A DNA stretch of 64,000 bases from Polyodon spathula (GCF_017654505.1 NC_054549.1:23374969-23438968), one strand, 5' to 3'; numbered from the stretch's first letter, positions 11,100 to 23,580 are shown. Made by a program: numbers and translations. The notes: generated from the sequence alone by a model not told the origin.

Positions 11100-12480
11100 C
11101 TCCAGAGCGCTTCGTAACATAGCTAACATTCTGAGGAGCTTACTCGCAGGGCGTTTCAAAATGGCGGAGATACAATACTGATGCGGCGACTGTGATGTTT
11201 CCCCACATATTTTTACATACTTTTTAACGAACATATCTGCATGCATTATTTTTCGTTAAAAAAAAAAAAAACTAACAGAGTGATTATTTGACTATGTTTC
11301 CTTTTGAACAAAGTGAATCTGCAGCGTCGCATGCAACATCTGAAACGCTCGTCTTGTTTTTTGTTCGGTCGGCACGTTAGAATAAGATAACTTTACAAAA
11401 TTAAGTACTTTTGCAGTGTTATATTTCTATCTAACCAAGAGCATAATATAAACACAATGATATAGGTACAATAAGACTTAAATCATATTGGAAAGAAAAA
11501 AACAAACAAACAGTAATACTTCAATTGTAAGGAAGTAGGAAGGAACAGAAAAGGCAGATTTGAAATGAAAAGGTTGCAAAACAAAGAAACTAACTGCTGA
11601 AGTCATTCACAGATGTATTCAAAGAATCGCTGATCATTAAAATCGTTAAAGAATCATTTCTTTTGAAAGTTTATTTTTTATATGTTTGCTTTATAAAAAT
11701 GTTACTGGGTTGAATTGTTGAGAAACTAAATTGTTCTATTTTTATTGTTCTTTTAATTTTATTTTGCTTTACAACAACACTTATATATGATAGAAACCTC
11801 TTAATTGTAAGCGTAAACTGCACTGTAGCTACCTGTAAATGAAACATGCAATATGCAACAATCATAGTACCAAGGAACAATGCTCTCAGCGTAGTTTTCA
11901 AACTGTAAAAGGACTCTCGCATGTGTTTGAATTCACTGCCGCTAAAGCCATGATGTTGGCTCTCGATGCAAGTGCAATAGAGGCATTAAACAGCAGATTT
12001 TCTGCACAATCTTCCATAAATTTATCCAAAAACAACTAGTGCTGTTTTATCAGCCATCTTGAAAGTTCTCTCTTCGTAACACACTATTCAATAAGAGTTA
12101 ACTTATGTTATGTAGTGCCATGGCAGTAGTTCTGACTGCCCTGTCCATAGTGCTAAAATCAGAGCCGAGCTGCACTGAACTAAAAACAGACAAACCCAGA
12201 GACAGCTGCTTACCCGTGAATCAGCAGAGTGTGACCCTGTAACAAGCCACATTTCTGACCTGGTTTCTAGATACTCTATTCATACTAAAGGAAGCTTAAT
12301 AAATTCAGTGACATTGGGAAAGGCAACTAGTCCAAAACATTTCTCATGATATTTAATAGTTTGGCATGATATACTGTATTCAGGAGTTTTTAATGTAGAG
12401 ATATTTTCCCTTTTATTAATATTTTTTTTTTATTGAGTGGATCTTGTGATACTGTATAGTTAAGTCATGCACATTCTTCC
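11100..12480. other. No gene seen
   Basis: AT-rich unique-looking sequence with an A-run at about 11258. A short cagagcgctccagagcgctt inverted motif lies near 11093-11112. Nothing coding is recognised. Confidence 0.4.
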
Positions 12481-12487
12481 ATTCACT

Positions 12488-12975
12488 ATGCAGGTCTTAA
12501 ATGGGCAGTTCATTTAAAAATATCTGCAAAATCTGGCTGATTTACTTTCAGGAAGTCTTTGTAAGGCAAGAAGGTGTTGACTTGCCTTTCCTTCCCTCTT
12601 ATCACCGGCACCATTATTGCTGGTCCTCCTCTAAAGGAGTGCTAACCAAAACTTTGAAATCCATTCTCTTCCAATCACTTCATACTGTGTTGTAGTTCAA
12701 ACTCTCGGCAGTGATGTGACTATAGCAACAAATATCTGGATGCAACAGTTTGTCTACAGCGCTGTGTTTGAAATATTTGCATTTTCCAAATTAACATAAA
12801 AATAAGTGCAGAAGCCAAAGATTCTCAGCACAATACAATGGGGACAAGTTGTAATGTTGCTATTGCTGATAAGAGGTAAGAAAATGGATTTTGAAGATAG
12901 TTAGCACTCCTTTAAAGGAGGGCAGTGATCATGTTAATATCGCCAATAAGAGGTAAGGAAGTGGGTTTGGGTGGG
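12488..12975. mobile_element. Fold-back (MITE-like) element with ~100-bp imperfect inverted arms
   Basis: The left arm, at about 12572-12690 (cctctaaaggagtgctaac...gaaatccattctctt), is the imperfect reverse complement of the right arm at about 12868-12975 (aatggattttgaag...gttagcactcctttaaagga). The head of the element, caggtcttaaatgggcagtt at 12491, recurs as caggtctcaaatgtgcagtt near 24710. This suggests an interspersed family. Confidence 0.55.
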
Positions 12976-13144
12976 ACTCCTGTAAGCAGACCGTATGCTG
13001 CAGAGTGTTAATAATAGAGTTGTGTTGGAAAGCTTCTGTTTGTGGTCTGCAGTGTATTCATTGCTGTCCTAGTTAGGAGCCACAGTAACCCAGTTTAGGA
13101 ATACAGTGAGGAGAAAGAGAGGTGACCCAGTAAAAGTTTTTACA

Positions 13145-13577
13145 GATGAAACTAGACTACTGCTGCATTTCCATCTGCACTATGAATCTAGTCATTAACC
13201 TCCTCTCGTTCCCAGTTTCAAATTGGTTCAGACTCCACTTGCAGTCTACAATCCAATCTGCAGCTAGACATTACAGCACCAGTCAAACATCAGCTGCATT
13301 TGATAGAACTGCTGTTCATATATTAATTCAGTACTCCCCAATATGACAGTATCATATATTCACAACCTTCATATACAGTACTTTTTAAACCTGTCTCTTT
13401 CCAGTGCATTGGATGTAGGAATCTTCCACCAGTGTGTAGAGATTGAGGTTCAGCCAGCCCACAATCCTACCTGGGGCTGACAGGCAGGCAGGTAGGCAGG
13501 CAGCCAGGCAGCAGTCCTTTTGAATTGGATTTGATGTCAATGAGCTGCTGATGGAAATGCACAAGTCTAGTTTCAAA
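13145..13577. mobile_element. Fold-back element with ~26-bp inverted ends
   Basis: The sequence tgaaactagact...gcatttccatc near 13147-13173 is repeated in inverted orientation at 13549-13575 (gatggaaatgcacaagtctagtttca). The interior is about 375 bp and non-coding, with a GGCA-rich short repeat at 13480-13512. This fits a small MITE. No target duplication was identified. Confidence 0.45.
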
Positions 13578-13940
13578 TTGAGTCCCAGTAGGATCTAAAT
13601 GTTATTTCATGGTATTGTAAATGGAACCATAACCATGTTAAGCCTTTTTAAGACTGCTACAGAGTTCAATGTGCTGTAATTCTTGGCAGTCACCAATACA
13701 TAAACATGCTTTTGGGGTAAAGTGAAGAACAATTGTCCAACACAGAATATTTCTGTGTTGTGAGTAAATTGATAATATGGGTGGGTGGAATTACAGCAGA
13801 TATTTAAAGATGAGACTCTTACCTATGCAGGGAGACTCACCCCCAGTCATTCTACCTTCCTGTGCTGGGTAAAGATATGAAAATATGACATTGATATCAA
13901 TAATACTTACATAGTCTTCCAACATACAGAAACACAACAG

Positions 13941-13941
<1 letters not shown>

Positions 13942-14023
<82 letters not shown>

Positions 14024-14026
14024 CAT

Positions 14027-14055
<29 letters not shown>
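13942..14055. repeat. (TA)n followed by (CATA)n and (CA)n microsatellite
   Basis: A roughly 75-base TA run passes into catacatac and then cacacaca, a compound microsatellite. Confidence 0.95.
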
Positions 14056-14057
<2 letters not shown>

Positions 14058-14079
14058 AAAATTTATTTATTTATTTTTT

Positions 14080-15246
14080 AAAGAACATAAGAAATGTTAC
14101 AAATGAGAGGAGACCATTCAGCCCATTTTACTCGTTTGGTTGTTAGTAGCTTGATCCCAGAATGTCATCAAGCAGCTTGTTGAAGGATCCCAGGGTGTCA
14201 GCTTCAACAACATTGCTGCGGAGTTGGTTCTAGACTCCCACAATTCACTGTGTAAAAAACTGCCTCCTATTTTTTCTTCTGAATGCCCCTTTATCTAATC
14301 TCTATTTATAACCCTTGGTCCTTGTTTCTTTTTTCAGGTCGAAAAAGTCTCTTGGGTCAACATTGTGAATACCTTTTAGAATTCTGAATGCTTGAATCAG
14401 ATCGCCACAGGGTGTTCTTTGTTCAAAATTGAATATATATATTTTTTTTAGCCTGTCTGCATTTTAAACCAGGAATAATTCTGTTAGCTCTTCTTTGCAC
14501 TGTTTCTAGCTCATCAGTATCCTTTTTGTAGTGAGGTGACCAGAACTGAACACAATATCCTAGATGAGGTCTTACTGATGCATTGTAAAGTTTTAACATT
14601 ACTTTCCTTGATTTAAATTCAGTACTTTTCACTATATATTTTGAGCATCTTGTTGACCTTTTTTACAGCTTCCCCAAATTGTCTAGATGAAGACATTTCT
14701 GATTCAACATAAACTTCTAGGACTTTTTCATAGATTCCTTCTTCAATTTCAGTATCTCTCATGTGGAATTTATAATTTACATTTTTATTGCCTGCTTGCA
14801 ATACCTTACACTTTTCTGTATTAAATGTCATTTGACACGTGTCTGCCCAGTTCTAAATGCTATCTAGATCATTTTGAATGACCTTTGCTGCTGCAACAGT
14901 GTTTGCCACTCCTCCTATTTTTGTGTCATTTGCAAATTTAACAAGTTTGCTTACTATACCAGAATCTAAGTCATTATGTAGATTAGGAAGAGAAGAAGAC
15001 CTAATAATGATCCCTGTGGTACTCCACTGGTTACCTCATTCCATTTTGAGTTTTTTCCTCTAATCAGTACTTTCTCTTTTCTACATGTTAACCGCTCCCT
15101 AATCCATGTACATGCATTTCCTTGAATACCTACTTTGTTCGGTTTGAGAATAAATTTTTTTATGCAGGACTTGGCAGAAGGTTTCTGGAAATCTTAATAA
15201 ACAATGTCTTAAGCTTTGCAATTATCCATTGTCGATGTTGCATGCT
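14080..15246 (-). mobile_element. CR1-type LINE, 3' part, minus strand
   Basis: On the minus strand the reading blocks are DFNTEKCKVL-type (here MTFNTEKCKVLQAG), then FKSRKVMLKLYNASVRPHLGY, then VQFWSPHYKKD with ELETVQRRA. This is the typical C-terminal part of CR1 reverse transcriptase (the YNxxVRPxLEY and Q..W.P..KKD.. region). The 3' UTR follows, beginning at 14080 with aacataagaaatgttacaaa. The same 3' end recurs at 22590, 38294 and 58780. It is disrupted by stops and frame changes. Confidence 0.8.
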
Positions 15247-15529
15247 CAAAAAACCCCCCAAAAAAACAGGGTTATTGTATTGCAGCAGCATTATCAATAA
15301 ACAGCATGTTTCTGTGCACTGTCCATACATCTCTTTATGGAGAGTTTGTGTGGTGCATGATATTTCTGAAAAACGTATCTGTTCTTCCATTTAAAAATAA
15401 AACCATTACAGCATTGCAAATTTATATTATTGTTAAAACTTCAAAAAAAGGATGTTTAGCTTAGTAGTTAGATAAACCACATGTATTTCACCAAAAGCTC
15501 TCAAGTTTCATCAAAAAAGTTATTGATGA

Positions 15530-15640
15530 AGCAAAAATGTTAAAATCTGACAATATCGCAATATGACAAATGTTATCGATATTGAACATTATCGATATCC
15601 TATCAAAATATCGATATTGGTGCCCATCACTACTAAAAAT
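15530..15640. repeat. TATCGATA-rich palindromic stretch
   Basis: Several overlapping atcgatat palindromes lie between 15540 and 15620, followed by ggtgcccatcactac. Similar ATCGATA clusters occur in fish MITE ends. No boundary could be defined. Confidence 0.3.
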
Positions 15641-15929
15641 TCATTATAAGGTACCACTGGACTGATGGCTCATTCAAATCTGTTTGAGAGAGAAGGGCAC
15701 CAATATGAACCAACCTTGTGACTGACAGTGTTTTGCTATCATGTCAGAGCTCTTAGATTTTCCTATATGAAAAACGCACACATAACAGTAAGGTCAATTC
15801 ATTTTTCTTAATAGTAATTTGTTAATAAGCTCAGCGAATTATATTTATCTTTTTTGTGATCAAATTTTAATTATTTTAAGGGAAATAAGACAATACAACA
15901 ATCTAGCACAGAACATCAATCCCATTACC

Positions 15930-15995
15930 CCCCCCCATATCCCCATCCTCCTCCGCCTCCCCCCCCCCCCCCACCCCCCAACCCCTTGTGGCAAC
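15930..15995. repeat. C-rich low-complexity tract
   Basis: Poly-C runs are interrupted by single A and T, next to the 3' end of the minus-strand L1-type LINE. Confidence 0.8.
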
Positions 15996-16049
15996 CCCTC
16001 CCTCCCCAGATTACAAAGAACCCTAAGACACTATTTCAGCCAGTGGTAT

Positions 16050-17569
16050 TTGTTGGTGGTTTCAACAGCGCTTTAATGGTGTCTGCTGTAGTACTCCAGT
16101 CCCGCAGAGTCCCTTCCCTGGCTCCATGAACCAGAGCAATAGAAAGCTCCATATGAACCACGTCAAGAAAGGCAAGGACCAACTGATGCCAGGGGAGGGA
16201 GTGCAGAGGCTGCCAGTGCAGGGCAATTATTCTTTTGGCAGCAGTAACACCAGCCAGCCAGATTCACTTCTGTTGTAAAGACAGATCAAGAGATGAATCA
16301 TCATTCAATAGGAGAATCAGTGTTGAGCTAGGTACAGTTGTCCCCAGAACAGTAGACAGAGATGAGCAAACCCGCCCCCAAAACACAGCCACATCTGGAC
16401 ATTCCCACACCATATGAAAAAAAGGTGCCCGCCATTCCCTGGGGGCACAATGCGCCCATCAAAGTGTCAGTGAGTCCCATTAGAAATCGTCTGTGAGGGG
16501 TTAAATACATTCTATGGGCAAAATTGAAATGGATCAATTGATGATTAGTGTTTTTAGAAACACAACTTAAATTGTTCCAAACAGTATCCCAGGAAATGTC
16601 TCTCTCTACATGAGGTATGTCCCTATACCAAATAGAGGTTAATGCAAGTGGTTTATATGAGGTTCTCAGCAGATGAGTATATAGTTTGGAAATCAGACCC
16701 GTTTTACTACCCCGTACGTTCAACATATTATGTAAAGGGTGAGACGGTAGCTCTGTGCCCCAGGGAACACCGTAAGCATGCATTGCGGAACGAAGACGCA
16801 AATAAAAAAAGAAAGAAGTACTTGGTAGATTATAATGTAATTGGAGGTCATGGAATGAACAAAGGTAGTTGTATGTAGTAATATCCATTAAAGTGTGAAT
16901 CCCTAAATAAGAGCATTGAAGAAAAATGAAAGGGTGACTGCCAGTTAGAAATGCAGCATTGTCAAAAATGGGAGAATGCGAAAATCACTTTGTTCTAATC
17001 GTCACACTGTGTCAAGTAAGAGACAGTAGGACCAAATCATAATTTACATTGCTTCAGGGAAATGTTACAATAAACCAGGTCTTGTAATCTGTGAGAAAAG
17101 ATTAAGTTTTCTTCCAGTTGTCGCCATGAGACAGGCGCATCAGCCTCAAACCAAATTGTGAGCAGGCACTGTACAAATGACCAAAAATAAAGATTGAAAT
17201 CTGGTAAAGCTAATCCTCCTGATGGTTTTTCACGATGTAGTACATGAAAGTACCAAAAAATTTAGAAATTAAGGAGTGCAAATTAGTCCAGTAACCTGGG
17301 GGGGCGGGAGTGGAAGCATTGAGCTAAAAAAATTAATACATGGAAGAACATTCATTTTTATTATGGAAATATGGGCTTGAAGCGAATTAAGAAGTTGCAT
17401 CCATCTGTTTAAGTCTATCTCAGGTATTTCTAAGTATGTTATTAAAGTTGGTTGGTACAGTCATGTGCAAAGATGAATAAATTTCCACTCCAGGATATCT
17501 AAAATGTTTAACCACCAGTATGTTTACTGGCAAAATACTATTTAACATATCTGCATTTAAAGGCAGTAG
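16050..17569 (-). mobile_element. L1-type LINE, C-terminal part of ORF2 (downstream half, split by a solo LTR)
   Basis: The minus-strand frame 16888-16328 has the pattern of the L1 ORF2 C-terminus. A block KNTNHQLIHFNFAHRMYLTP resembles the 'N.QLI.FK..HR.Y.TP' region of fish L1/Tx1 elements and is followed by a GTFFSYGVGMSRC block where the Cys/His-rich end normally lies. Minus-strand reading near 17480-17570 (NSILPVNIPVVKHFRYLG with frameshifts) joins the RT part upstream. It is inactive. Confidence 0.7.
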
Positions 17570-17574
17570 GGCAG

Positions 17575-18187
17575 TGTGGCAAAGTGCCCAGCCTCTGTGT
17601 GTATTTTGTGTTGTGTGTTGTGTGTTAATGTTGGTGTATAGTCATTGGTACACGGGATATAAACAGGTCTGTGTAACACGAATGTTTAAAATGTATATTT
17701 GTATTTAGGGACGAGGATTGCACAGCACTTCACGTGCAAGTAAAATGTAATAATATGTGAGCACGGGGAATTGCACTTTATTAATTTACGTGCAGTTGTA
17801 CTGCGACTCCAGTTGAATGATTGATTAGTAATCGAGTCTCAGTACAGCTGCATAAAAGCAGCTTGTTATTACTCACTCGGGGTTGTGTGTTCGGTGAGTG
17901 GAGAATGGGATTGGAGACAGAGGTTATAATAATAATACTAGTTAATATTTAAAATATCAGCTCACCGTGTTTGTCTGTGTAGTTTGTTTTGTTTGTCTCT
18001 TTAATTTGGCAAAAGTGCCATGTCCTGTGTTTTTGTTTGTTACAACCTTTTTATTTACTGTTCTGTTCATTCATTAAATGCTGAGCGAAACCAATCGCTC
18101 AGCTCCACCCAACTCCACCTCTCTGTTCTTTATCTCCTGGTTCCTGATTCTGGTCTGACATCACCCACTACAGCTGTCTTTGTGACA
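17575..18187 (+). mobile_element. Solo LTR, copy 2, with 5-bp target duplication
   Basis: A 613-bp element begins TGTGGCAAAGTGCC and ends CTTTGTGACA, so it has TG...CA ends. It is flanked by GGCAG at 17570-17574 and again at 18188-18192. Inside are the TATA-like cataaaagcagc near 17850 and a cattaaatgctg poly(A)-type signal near 18073, as in a U3-R-U5 LTR. No internal retroviral-type coding region adjoins it. It sits exactly inside the L1-type LINE, so it is younger than that insertion. Confidence 0.85.
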
Positions 18188-20150
18188 GGCAGACAGACCA
18201 ATTAATCTTATATCCTGAAAAAGTGCTAAAATCATTGGAAACAGAAAGTATGGATGGCAGTGATTGAGAGATATCCTCAAAAAATAACAGGATATCATCA
18301 GCATACAGCGAGATGCGATGTTGCGTATGTTTTATGTTGATGGGAACTAAGTTAGCATACTGTCAATTGCTTGTGCAAGAGGCTCCAATGATATTGAAAA
18401 AAGCGACGGAGAGAGGGCAACATTGTCGAGTACCCCGTGCAATAGAGAACTGTGATGAACACTTGGACTCCAACATCACCATCGCGGAGGGGTTTGCATA
18501 TAACATTTTAATGAATAATGATAAATGATAAATTTGATAAATTTTGTCCCCAAACCCATGTAATCTAAGGGCAAAGATAGACCCACTCCACCCGATCAAA
18601 AGCCTTTTCAGCATCTAGAGACATAACCAAACATTAAGTTTTACTATTCCTGGCAGCATGAATAATATGAAGGAAGCGACGAACATTATCTATCGCCAAT
18701 CGGGACTTAATAAATCCTGTTTGATCGTGATGAATTAGTTTAGCCATGTAGGTCTCAAGTCTATGTGCGAGCACCTTGGCATACAGTTTAATGTCAGAAT
18801 TTATTAAGAAAAGGGGGCGATAACTGGAACAAAGAAAAGGGTCTTTTTCATTTTTTTGTAATAATGAAATAATAACGGAGTTAACATCTCTGCTGAAAGA
18901 GCCCATCTCCGAGGCTGTCTGCATCATTTCCAATAGTAATGGTCCTAGCTGGTCACAGAAAGAGAAATAAAACTTAGGCACTCTGCCCATATTTGCAATG
19001 CCTGTTTTAACTCTATCAAAGAGACCGGGGTGCCTAAAGCTGCTGATTCGCCATCCGAGAGACATGGTAACTGGAGACCTTCAACAAGTTGTTTACATTT
19101 GTCACTATCAAATGAAATACCAGAAGTATACAGTTTCGATTAGAATGAACAAAATTCACAGTTAATCAGAGACGGATCAGAAACTATATCACCTCTCATA
19201 TTTTTATAAAGGAAATATTAGCAAAAATGTCATTATTGCAAAGCCTTAAGGCAAGGAGGTGACTCTGTCTGCTGCCAAGGAAATAATAGTTCTGTCTCGC
19301 CCTATGGATAAAAATCTCTGCACTCCATCTAAGCAATATATTAAGATCCCTCCTAGCAATATCTAATTTGAGTGTAACGACTTCAGAGAATGAGCTTGTT
19401 AGCGTGTGGTCCAGAAGGGCAAACTTGGATTCAAGCTCTTTGATTTTACACAAACGGGATTTATTAAGATTAGAGGCGAATAGTGTAGTGGAACTCCTAA
19501 TAAAGCCCGTTATTGCATCCCACAAAACGCAAGGATAACTCACTATACCTCTATTAAAAGTGAGAAATTCATCTAGTTTGGACTGGGATGAAGTTTGAAA
19601 AGATTCATTTTGTAGTAAAGTGGTATTTAATTTCCACCTTGCGGCTTTATTTGTAGTATCTGGAAATATTAAACTAGTATAATATTGGTATAATATAACA
19701 TTGGTATAATATCAACTGCATGTGTTTGGGAAAATACAGATTTCGATGTGAAAATGAAATCAATCCTAGAGAAAGACTAGCAGAATGTCTAGCAGAAAAA
19801 TAAGTAAAATCTTTAGCCGAAGGATTAAACACTCACCAGGCAGTGACTAACCCGAGGTCAGATATAAATCTCCACAGGGCAGAGGAGGAGGTGTGCTGTG
19901 AGCTTCCGTGCTGCATACATGATCTGTCTAAAGCTGCATTTAACACCAAATTCATATCAGCGCCAATAATTAAGCTATAGTCAGAAAGTTTGGAAAGCAG
20001 TTTGGTCAGTGAACTAAGGAAACTTGGATGAAATGTCATTGGGGCATTAATCGAGACGAATGCAATTTTTTTACCCGAAAAACTAGTTTTTAAAAATGCT
20101 ACTCTGCCTTCCCCTTCAGATCCATTTCCCAATAGAGCACCATTGTATTG
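18188..20150 (-). mobile_element. L1-type LINE, endonuclease and reverse transcriptase (upstream half)
   Basis: Minus-strand order is: a block with SLIIGADMNLVLN (endonuclease core GADMN) at 20132-19833; linker at 19543-19196; RT blocks SYRPLFLINSDIKLYAKVLA and HHDQTGFIKSR at 19065-18634; GFGDKIYQIYHL and RGTRQCCPLS at 18614-18363; and the catalytic YADD box encoded at 18305-18294. This is L1/Tx1-type order. The frames are broken by several shifts, so it is a pseudo-element. Confidence 0.8.
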
Positions 20151-20159
20151 TTCTGTGTG

Positions 20160-22580
20160 TCTGCCATAGCATTGTCTGTCTGGCTGCCATTAAGGGTCAT
20201 GTAGGGTATAGTTCGCATCACTGTGTTACAATAACTTGATCTTCAGTGGGTAAGGTCCCCGGGTCACCACCCCTTCAATAGCTTCAATAGCTTCCATCCT
20301 TTCGTTAACCAATCTAGCTGCTTCCCCTCTTGACTGACATGTTTTCAGACCAATCAGCTACTTCCCCTGTTGACTGTCATGAACCAGAAGAGACTGCTGA
20401 AGTGATTTGTCTGCTTGACTCAGTTTCTTCCATTTTTAATCACACTGATGAAGGCACATTGTGCACTGGCTGAAACACTTGTCTGCTTGACTCAGTTTCT
20501 CCCCATTACTAGCTCATATAGTTATGAGCCTATATAGTTAAAGCACATCAACACTGACACAATAAATAAGTCCTAGGTATAAGAATCCTTCAGAATCATT
20601 GCAAACAACATTGCAAAGGGTTTTAACAGAACAATGAAACATTTCCAGCAGTAAAACGGTAAACAACTAAAGTTGTGTGAATGACCCGCTGTAAGTTAAT
20701 ACATAGTGTGTGGGTGCCTCTTATTGTTATAAGTATCTGTATTTCAAAGTGGTTTCTGGTACTACACTAGGTTAAAAACATCTACAAGCTGTGCTTTTAG
20801 ATGGTGTTGCACTTCTTTGGAGGCCCCCCATTCCTTCACTTACCTGCTTCCCCTATTCACTGACATGAACCAGAAGACACTGCGGAGGAGACCTGGGGAG
20901 TGTAACTGGAACAGATTTCCTTTGAAAAATGAACTCTCTTTAATCTTTAATCTTTCTGTTCTAATCAGTGCTACCTTACTATAAACCACAGAAACTCACA
21001 TTGTACTCAGCAATGGCCACTAACCTTTTACGGTCCATTTATTCAGCACCTGTCAGGCGCATCAGGTCCAATTTATTTTCACATGCATTGTTTATTTTAC
21101 ACATGCTGTTTTAAACTAATTTTATTCACAGTAAAACAGGTTTAAAAGACACTCCATATCTACAGGACACTCAGTACTGCATCTCCAGCCCTGCCCCACC
21201 CCTTGTTCACTGTATTTATCACATACCTCTTCATAGTCGTGCATACTGATATACATCTCCTGATCACTCTTTATCACCAAATTCCTCAATAATGCAATCC
21301 AAGTCATTATTTTATTACTGTAACATCTCAAAAAGCAAAAACATCTCTGTAATATTCTTTCTGCGCTGGATACAGAAGCGGCTATCTTGTTTGTTTATGT
21401 CAGTGTTAGGTCTGTGGTGAAGGGATTATGCATATTGCTCATATTCATTCGGCTTCTCTCGGGTTCTATTGGCCTCACTCGGCCATTGAAAGCTTTTCTC
21501 GGCTAGAGAAAACGACTATAGACCTGTGCTTGACGTTTTTTTGATGATGTCGGACAAGGTCTGACATCGGACCAGAAAGGAAAAATTGAAATGTCGGACC
21601 TGGTCCGACATAGGACCGCAGAGGGTTAAACAAAGAAGTGCTGTTGATTTCTTAACTTTAGATCCATCTATACACAGGGTCATAAGAGGGACTGGAATAT
21701 TGAAAAATCCTTAGCAGTAATTGGTTGACTTCTCATACATAATTTATAATAAAAAAACAACCATTTATTCTGTCAAAGGAAACAGGAACTAAGAGTCAGC
21801 AATAATGCAGCAGAGCTCTCTGTAATCCCACAGACAAATTACATAACAAGAAGAAAACAGGATTTCTATAACATCTGTGTGAGTTCAGCACTCCCCCAAG
21901 CCAGTGTGCCAGCAAACAGCCTCTCGCCTTCCTCTGGAGGCCTGGGGAGGCTATGTGGCACAGACAGACAGCTGGCTAATTCATTAGCCTCTCATCCTAC
22001 CTTTCACCTTCCTCAGGCTTGGGTTCCAGTCTGGGGGGCTGGGTGCTGCAGACAGACAGAGAGTTAATTCAATACTTCCCCCACAGGTTTGATACATTAA
22101 TACAGATGGTGGTCATAATATTAAAGGTTTCTTTACATTGCAAAATGTGGTCTGTGATTAAGTCCTGAAACAGGGATCTGAATCTCAGGGTCCTGTGATT
22201 GTGTACAGCCCCTCTGGAATGGAGGGTGGTGATGAGGGCTGAATGCTGAACACAAACTGAACAATCCATAGAGTTGAAGTGCAGCCTAAATGAAGCATGA
22301 GCTAGTTTCCACAGAAACCAGAAACACACAGGAAGGCAAACAGAGGTGAGAACACCATAGCAACATAAACAGCAGAGGAGGGGGCTGTGTCTCTATACAG
22401 ACTCCACAGCCTACTCTCTGTACCATCACCTCCACCCCCTATCTCCTAGCCACTACCCCCAGTGGAAGAGAGGGTCACAAGTCAAACCATCCCCCTCATC
22501 AGAACTGCCACCCCTATCCCCTATACCCAATCCCCTACCCCATATCCTCACACACCCCATCCCTACCCCCAACTCCTATC
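20160..22580. other. No gene seen; short internal duplications
   Basis: Phrases such as cttgtctgcttgactcagtt (near 20408 and 20477) and cttccc..t.ttgactg.catg / gacatgaaccagaag (near 20330, 20365 and 20850) are repeated, suggesting an old interspersed repeat. A GTCGGACC palindrome block lies at 21540-21625. No coding region is recognised. Confidence 0.35.
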
Positions 22581-22589
22581 CCTTACCCC

Positions 22590-22758
22590 AGAACATAAGA
22601 AAGGCTAGAAACGAGAAGAGGCCATTTGATTGTTTGGTTAGTAGCTTATTGATCCCAGAATCTCATCAAGGAGCTTGTTGAAGGATCCCGGTCTGTCAGC
22701 TTCAACTACGTTACTGGGGAGTTGGTTCCAGGCTCCCAGAATTCTCAGTGTAAAAAAT
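22590..22758 (-). mobile_element. CR1 3'-end fragment
   Basis: It matches the 3' UTR of the CR1 copies at 14080, 38294 and 58780 (aacataagaaaggctagaaa, then tgttgaaggatcccgg, ggggagttggttcca). It is only about 170 bp and joins the purine-rich minisatellite that follows. Confidence 0.75.
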
Positions 22759-22764
22759 AGGGAG

Positions 22765-23140
22765 GAGACGGTAGAGGAGGGAGATGAAGAGAAGGTGGAG
22801 ATGTGGGTAGGAGGGGGGAGAAGGGGTTTAGAGGTGAGGTGGAGAGGGGTGTAGGAGGGGGGTAGTATGGGGGAGAAGGGGAGGTGGATAGGGGTTTAAA
22901 GGAGAAGAGGAGAGGGCGGTAGGAGGGAAGAAGGGGAGGTGGAGAGGGGTGTAGGAGGTGGGAAGGGGATAGTTGGTTTAGGAAGAGTTGGTGAGGGGGT
23001 AGGAGGGGAGGTATAGAGTGGGAGAAGGGGTGTAGGGCGAGATTGGTATAGGAGGGGAGGTGGAGAGGTTTGTAGGAGTGGGGTGGAAGGGGAGGTGGAG
23101 AGCTGGGTAGTAGGGGCAGGGGGGTTGATGGGGAGGTGGA
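22765..23140. repeat. Purine-rich minisatellite (ggaggtggagaggggtgtag type)
   Basis: An irregular 20-40-bp unit built from gtggagagg, ggtgtagga and ggggag is repeated across about 375 bp. The plus strand is almost purely G/A/T. Pro/Ser/Leu-rich frames on the other strand are artefacts. Confidence 0.85.
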
Positions 23141-23261
23141 AAAGGGGGTATTCTGGATGTGCTCTGATTTTCCCAATGTGGATGGGGATATAGTGAAGGC
23201 TGTCATATGCATGTAGGTCACACCTCAATTTCTTCCATATACATGAAGAACTGCTCATGCA

Positions 23262-23340
23262 ATTGTCCATCCATCAGTCCGTGTGTCACACTTATATTTT
23301 TGCTTATCAAATTGTGATTAGACATTTCAGTACTAATTCT
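23262..23340. repeat. Interspersed repeat shared with 29020 and 35100
   Basis: The block tccatccatcagtccgtgtg ending in tcacacttatatttttgctt and aattgtgat resembles 29018-29200 (gtctgtcacacttacattt, gattgtgatgaaact) and 35150-35250 (tgattgtgatgaaactcatt). The type is unknown. Confidence 0.4.
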
Positions 23341-23453
23341 TATTCTATGCTAGTCTGTTCATGCTGTTGATAAATGTCACTGTCATCAACTTTTTGACCA
23401 CACTGCTAGCTCTGGTTCTGAATGAACAGCTTTGGTGATGCGGTGTCATTGAT

Positions 23454-23580
23454 TGGCTGGTTGATATTGCTGGGATGGATGTCACAGACAGTCTGGTTTA
23501 TATTGTTGGGATGGATGTCACAGACAGGCTGGTTTATATTGCTGGATGGAGATGGATGTCACTGACAGGCTGGTTTTGAA
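23454..23580 (+). repeat. Tandem repeat, ~37-40 bp unit, about 3 copies
   Basis: The unit ggctggtttatattgctggg followed by atggatgtcacagacag is repeated three times and partly a fourth time, about 110 bp upstream of the first coding exon's acceptor. Confidence 0.85.

Noticed and set aside
10617..11122. Cys-rich secreted-type proteins in several frames
   Set aside because: All come from the minisatellite unit; the same peptide pattern appears in every frame.
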